A stretch of DNA of 64,000 bases from Antitrichia curtipendula. Taxonomy: Eukaryota; Streptophyta; Bryopsida; Hypnales; Leucodontaceae. Below, piece after piece: positions 60,704 through 64,000 of this stretch. The translations under genes were made by a program, and so were the position numbers. The stretch covers positions 2,480,001 through 2,544,000 of the forward strand of contig OX579633.1 of NCBI GenBank assembly GCA_951230915.1, in the 5' to 3' direction. The notes under the pieces were generated by a model. That model worked only from the letters and a program-made list of their open reading frames with translations, was not told the origin of the DNA and made no database searches. Numbering within the stretch: the first letter of the stretch is position 1; every line of letters begins with the position of its first letter.

Positions 60704-63302
60704 ATGGTGGAGGAAGATGTGCTTCGAATTCCTGCCGTGTCGCCGTGTCGTCGTGACTACCAGCTCCGGAGCATGTCCTCGCACGCGAGTGAGTGGGACT
60801 CCAGTCGGTCGCAGTCGCCGTGGCTGCCGCGCTCGCAGTCGCAGCAACGGGCGGAAGAAATGATGTCGCCGTTTCGTCTGTACGAATCTAGCGCAGGTGC
60901 TGGTCCAACTGATCGATTGAACTCGCGGAGCGGCCCGCTTCCTGCTGCGTCGAGATCTTACGGATACAGCCATGGCAGCCCGTTGCCGAATCCCAGTCCG
61001 CTGCCGTCGTACTTCAGCGGCGCCGCGGTGCCGGGGTTAGGAAGCCCCGCCAGGAGTTATCGTCAATCAAGCTCGTTTGCACAGCGATTGTCAAGCGCCA
61101 GTGGTGAGAATGGTGGTTTGGAAGCTCCGGACGTTTCGAACACATCGCGCAGTACGAGCGTTTCGGCATCTCCGACGAATTTGAGGCGGCGGAATTGCGT
61201 GAGTGGGGAACTGGGGCGGAGCTTTGAGGTCGCAAAAGCCAGGATGTGTAAGAGTGGTGAGATTGTGGGACTTGAGATTCGTGCTGATGGCATATTCCCA
61301 ATTCCAGAGTCACGAAAGGAGGAAGAGAGAACTGATGGCGTTCGCAAGCATCGCCCATCTGGGTCCATTTTGTGGGAGGCTCTGAACGACGCCGATAACG
61401 AGAGTCCGCGGCGGGAGCTTTCGTCGATGGCGATTGTGCCCGTGCCGTTCAAATGGGAGGAAGCAGCCTCAGCCTCGGGCGAGGTCAGCGATTCACGCAT
61501 TTCGGAAACAGGGGATGCAAAGCTCGTCGTGACGTCGCCATCGCCGGATGTGGGAACCTTGGCTGTGCCGTTCAAGTGGGAGGTGACGCCCGGGAAGCCC
61601 AAGGTCGAAGAGAAAGCAAACGTCGACGCGCCGCCCGCGTTGCAACTGCCGCCGCGACTCGCTTCTGCGCCCTCCATGAAGCGCAACAGTTGGAGCTCCT
61701 CTCCACCCCCCTTCCGTGCTGGCTCTCTCACCACGTCGTTATCATCATCTGTTTCCAATTTATCGTCGTCAGTTGTGAAACAGCACTCCCATCGTTCAAT
61801 CGAAGAGCCGCCATCGCTATCAACGCCGCGAGCTCCCCGTCCAAGAGCATTTTCAGGCGCGCTTTCGCAATTCGGAACCCCGCAGTACCAATGCGCGGAC
61901 TACAGCTTCTGTGAAGACCCCTCCTCGCACCGTGTTCGTTCCCCGACGAGTACACTCTGCGGTCCAGGAACGCCAAGCTCGTCGTCTTCCAGCAGTAGCA
62001 GTCGCAAGCCCACACATTCCGTGGAGTCTTTCGACCGCTGGTCATACGGCGACCACACAACCTCGACTTCCAGGCACTCGTACACGGAATCTCAAAGCGA
62101 GGACTCCGTGCGAGGACACGAAGAAGTAGACCAAGTGGACGGCGCCATCGTCAAACTTCGAAAGAAATCGAACCTCAACTCAGCCAAGCCCCCGAAAAGC
62201 CCGAAAACCACTCCTCTGCGCAATGGATACTCTTTCCAAGGAGAAGAGTATTTCGACTGCCCAGCTCACGTTTCGTCGCCGGCGCTGGTGCCATCAGATA
62301 CTGAGGAAGAAGTGGAGCCCGCGACGCGGCTCCCTTACAAAATGCCGTCTCCTGTTCACGACGTGGAGCCGTCGTCACCGACGCGAGATGTGCCTGAATT
62401 CGCGAATTGTCTCGCGTTGCCGAGGTTTCTTACGAGAGGCGAAAGCTCGCAGTGCCATTGGGTGGAGAATTCCTCATGGAATGCGCCTCGTGATGCGCCG
62501 GCGAGCTCGGTGTTGGAAGATGGGTACAGATCGCCAGCGTACAAGGCTACACTCGAGATGTTCTCGCCGTCGCCTGGCCTCTTGGCAAAGAAAAGCTCGA
62601 AGCTGCGAAGCTCGAGCTCGCGACGGCGTCATCCGCATCTTGTGGTACGCGCCATCACTGACCTCCGTTGTGCTCATTTATTTTTCTGATTTTGTTTTGT
62701 AATTGTCAACCCAATTTAATTGCGGAGGTGGTCTCTGGAGAACTGGCGCTGTACGAAGCTTTGGATTGTATTTTTGGAGTGGACTGATAAGATTGCAATT
62801 TTTGATTTCACAGGAGGTTCTCTGCAACTCGCTCAAACAGTCGCTCCAGAGGTGTACAAAACGCAGCGTCTCCAGGACGCACTCTATCCCCCACTGCGAT
62901 GACCAGTTCACGAAGGTATTTTTTGTCCTATGAACCACTATGTTGTTCGTGTTATCCCTTGTAGACTTGCACTCTTTACGTTGAGAATTGGAATTTTAAT
63001 TACATTCTTATACGACTCGCTATTTTATTATACGGTTGGCTATTTTGAACTTGAATTCTAGCACATGGTCGACTCCATGTAGCTCCTATTGGCTCCTTGC
63101 TATGTTGTTCATGGCAAGATAGTATGCGAACTTTATCTGATAATTTGACAAAATGAGAATGATGGATTTCAATGCAACAATGTACCTCTAGAAAACGTTT
63201 TTCCATCTTTTGAATTGGTAGATCTTTTGAATTGATTATGTTCCCATTCTGTGTCTGATCCTATTGCTGGTCATGCAGAGACATCAATCGTTCATGTGGT
63301 GA
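60704..63302 (+). CDS. DUF688-type Ser/Pro-rich plant protein
   Basis: Exons are 60704-62644, 62814-62915 and 63279-63302, giving about 688 aa. The first methionine codon in the frame is ATG at 60704 (MVEEDVLRIP). The protein is Ser-, Pro- and Arg-rich and apparently unstructured, without signal peptide or membrane segment. Two copies of the plant DUF688 signature are visible: VPFKWEEA from residue 247 and VPFKWEVTPGKPK from residue 288. Near the end of exon 1 is SPGLLAKKSSKL with an Arg/Ser run, continued in exon 2 by EVLCNSLKQSLQRC. Such proteins are often labelled hydroxyproline-rich glycoprotein family, but without a signal peptide a wall role is doubtful and the function is unknown. Exons 1 and 2 are solid. 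The last exon is uncertain: 63279 gives RHQSFMW-stop, while another frame continues to 63496. Confidence 0.85.
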
Positions 63303-63498
63303 AACCGTTTCCAAGCGCCCTGAATGCGATGCTGAATTGAAAAATGTATCAACAGAATTCAATCTGTACTCGATCGATAACTTGTGGACGGCCAGGAGGC
63401 TTGCGACAGTTGTGTACTTGATAAATCAGATGAGGGTCTCAGCAATGTCAGACGTTGATTTTTTCAAAATCTTGTGCTCGGAGGACGAGGAGACCTGA
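63283..63498 (+). other. Alternative coding last exon of the DUF688-type gene
   Basis: A frame open from 63259 to a TGA at 63496-63498 has gene-like content (LYSIDNLWTARRLATVVY, DVDFFKILCSEDEET). It cannot follow exon 2 in phase through the acceptors at 63278 or 63280 unless a small exon intervenes or the exon 2 donor differs. It may be the true C-terminus or part of the 3' UTR. Confidence 0.4.
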
Positions 63499-63640
63499 AC
63501 TCACGAATATGGCTTCTTATGCACCTGCAACTTCTCCTCCAATCCGTGCCTCATGGCAAGTTGACATTCCAGTAGTCCCCAACCGGTTCTGTGTTTTCCA
63601 ACTTCCGCAGCCAATGCCTTCCGGTTGACAGAGTTTCTCA

Positions 63641-63790
63641 ACTCTTCCGTGATTGCAAGCAAAGTAAGCGGCGTTATTCTGATCACAACTCTCCCGTGAT
63701 TGCAATCAAAATAAGCGGCGTTTTTTGTTCTGATCACAACTCTCCCGTGAATGCAAGCCAAGTAAGCGTTGTTAATTATTCTGATCCCGT
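63641..63790. repeat. About 47-51-bp tandem repeat, 3 copies
   Basis: Units with 'ccgtgattgcaagcaaagta' and 'ctgatcacaactctcccgtg' start near 63641, 63688 and 63739. It lies downstream of the DUF688-type gene, possibly in its 3' UTR. Nothing further is recognised to 64000. Confidence 0.85.
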
Positions 63791-64000
63791 GTTTTGATAT
63801 TCTGTGGCTGCGAACCCATTGAACCATGGGTTGGGAAGAGATGAGAGTCATGACTAGTGTAACATAGGCCATAGAAGGCTAAGAGCCAACATACTGTTGT
63901 AATTTGTAAGTGCCGCCTTCCGACTAAGAAGGGAGTGCTCTTTTTGATAGAGGTCATCAGCACCATGGGATAGTCATAAATCGTATCTGTCCACTGATGG

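Noticed and set aside
61063..61758. 231-codon open frame on the minus strand opposite the DUF688-type exon
   Set aside because: It mirrors the GC-rich, Ser-rich coding strand. The plus strand has recognisable family motifs and splice sites; this frame has none.

Overview
The window is nuclear DNA of a land plant. Evidence: spliced genes with GT-AG introns, a eukaryotic cytosolic ribosomal protein uL4 gene, a plant-type nuclear tRNA-Asp(GUC), a plant-specific DUF688-type Ser/Pro-rich protein, and plant transposon classes (hAT, CACTA, Ty3/gypsy with chromodomain, LINE, Stowaway-like). GC-rich genes stand in very AT-rich intergenic DNA. I cannot name the species; a seed-free plant with a repeat-filled genome is a guess.

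Layout. (1) 1-3.9 kb: a repeat end, then RPL4 (three exons, complete, 404 aa) and tRNA-Asp. (2) 4-21.6 kb: no intact gene; mostly decayed or short non-autonomous elements, many bounded by TTAA and starting TTAACCCCTAAAG. (3) 22-26.4 kb: a hAT-type transposase pseudogene split by a 1.2-kb CACTA element. (4) 28.6-29.5 kb: an inverted copy of the 4.3-kb repeat. (5) 31.3-47.3 kb: a nested block. A minus-strand LINE is split by a degenerate chromodomain Ty3/gypsy element; the 3' LTR of that element is split by a 5.56-kb long-terminal-inverted-repeat element with a 9-bp target duplication; the LINE also carries a TTAA element and a small inverted-repeat element. (6) 48-59.1 kb: small DNA transposons (a MULE-like MITE with a 9-bp duplication, several TTAA elements, a Stowaway-like MITE) and tandem repeats. 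(7) 59.6-63.9 kb: a DUF688-type gene with its upstream region.

Only three features look functional: RPL4, tRNA-Asp and the DUF688-type gene. The rest records successive transposition.

The most unusual signal is the abundance of short elements flanked by TTAA with CCCCTAAAG or CCCCAAAGTGACA termini. This is the end structure expected of piggyBac-type transposons, which to my knowledge are poorly documented in land plants. At least two end families exist, one inserted into the other at a TTAA-like site. No piggyBac transposase is visible here, so the assignment rests on termini and target site only.
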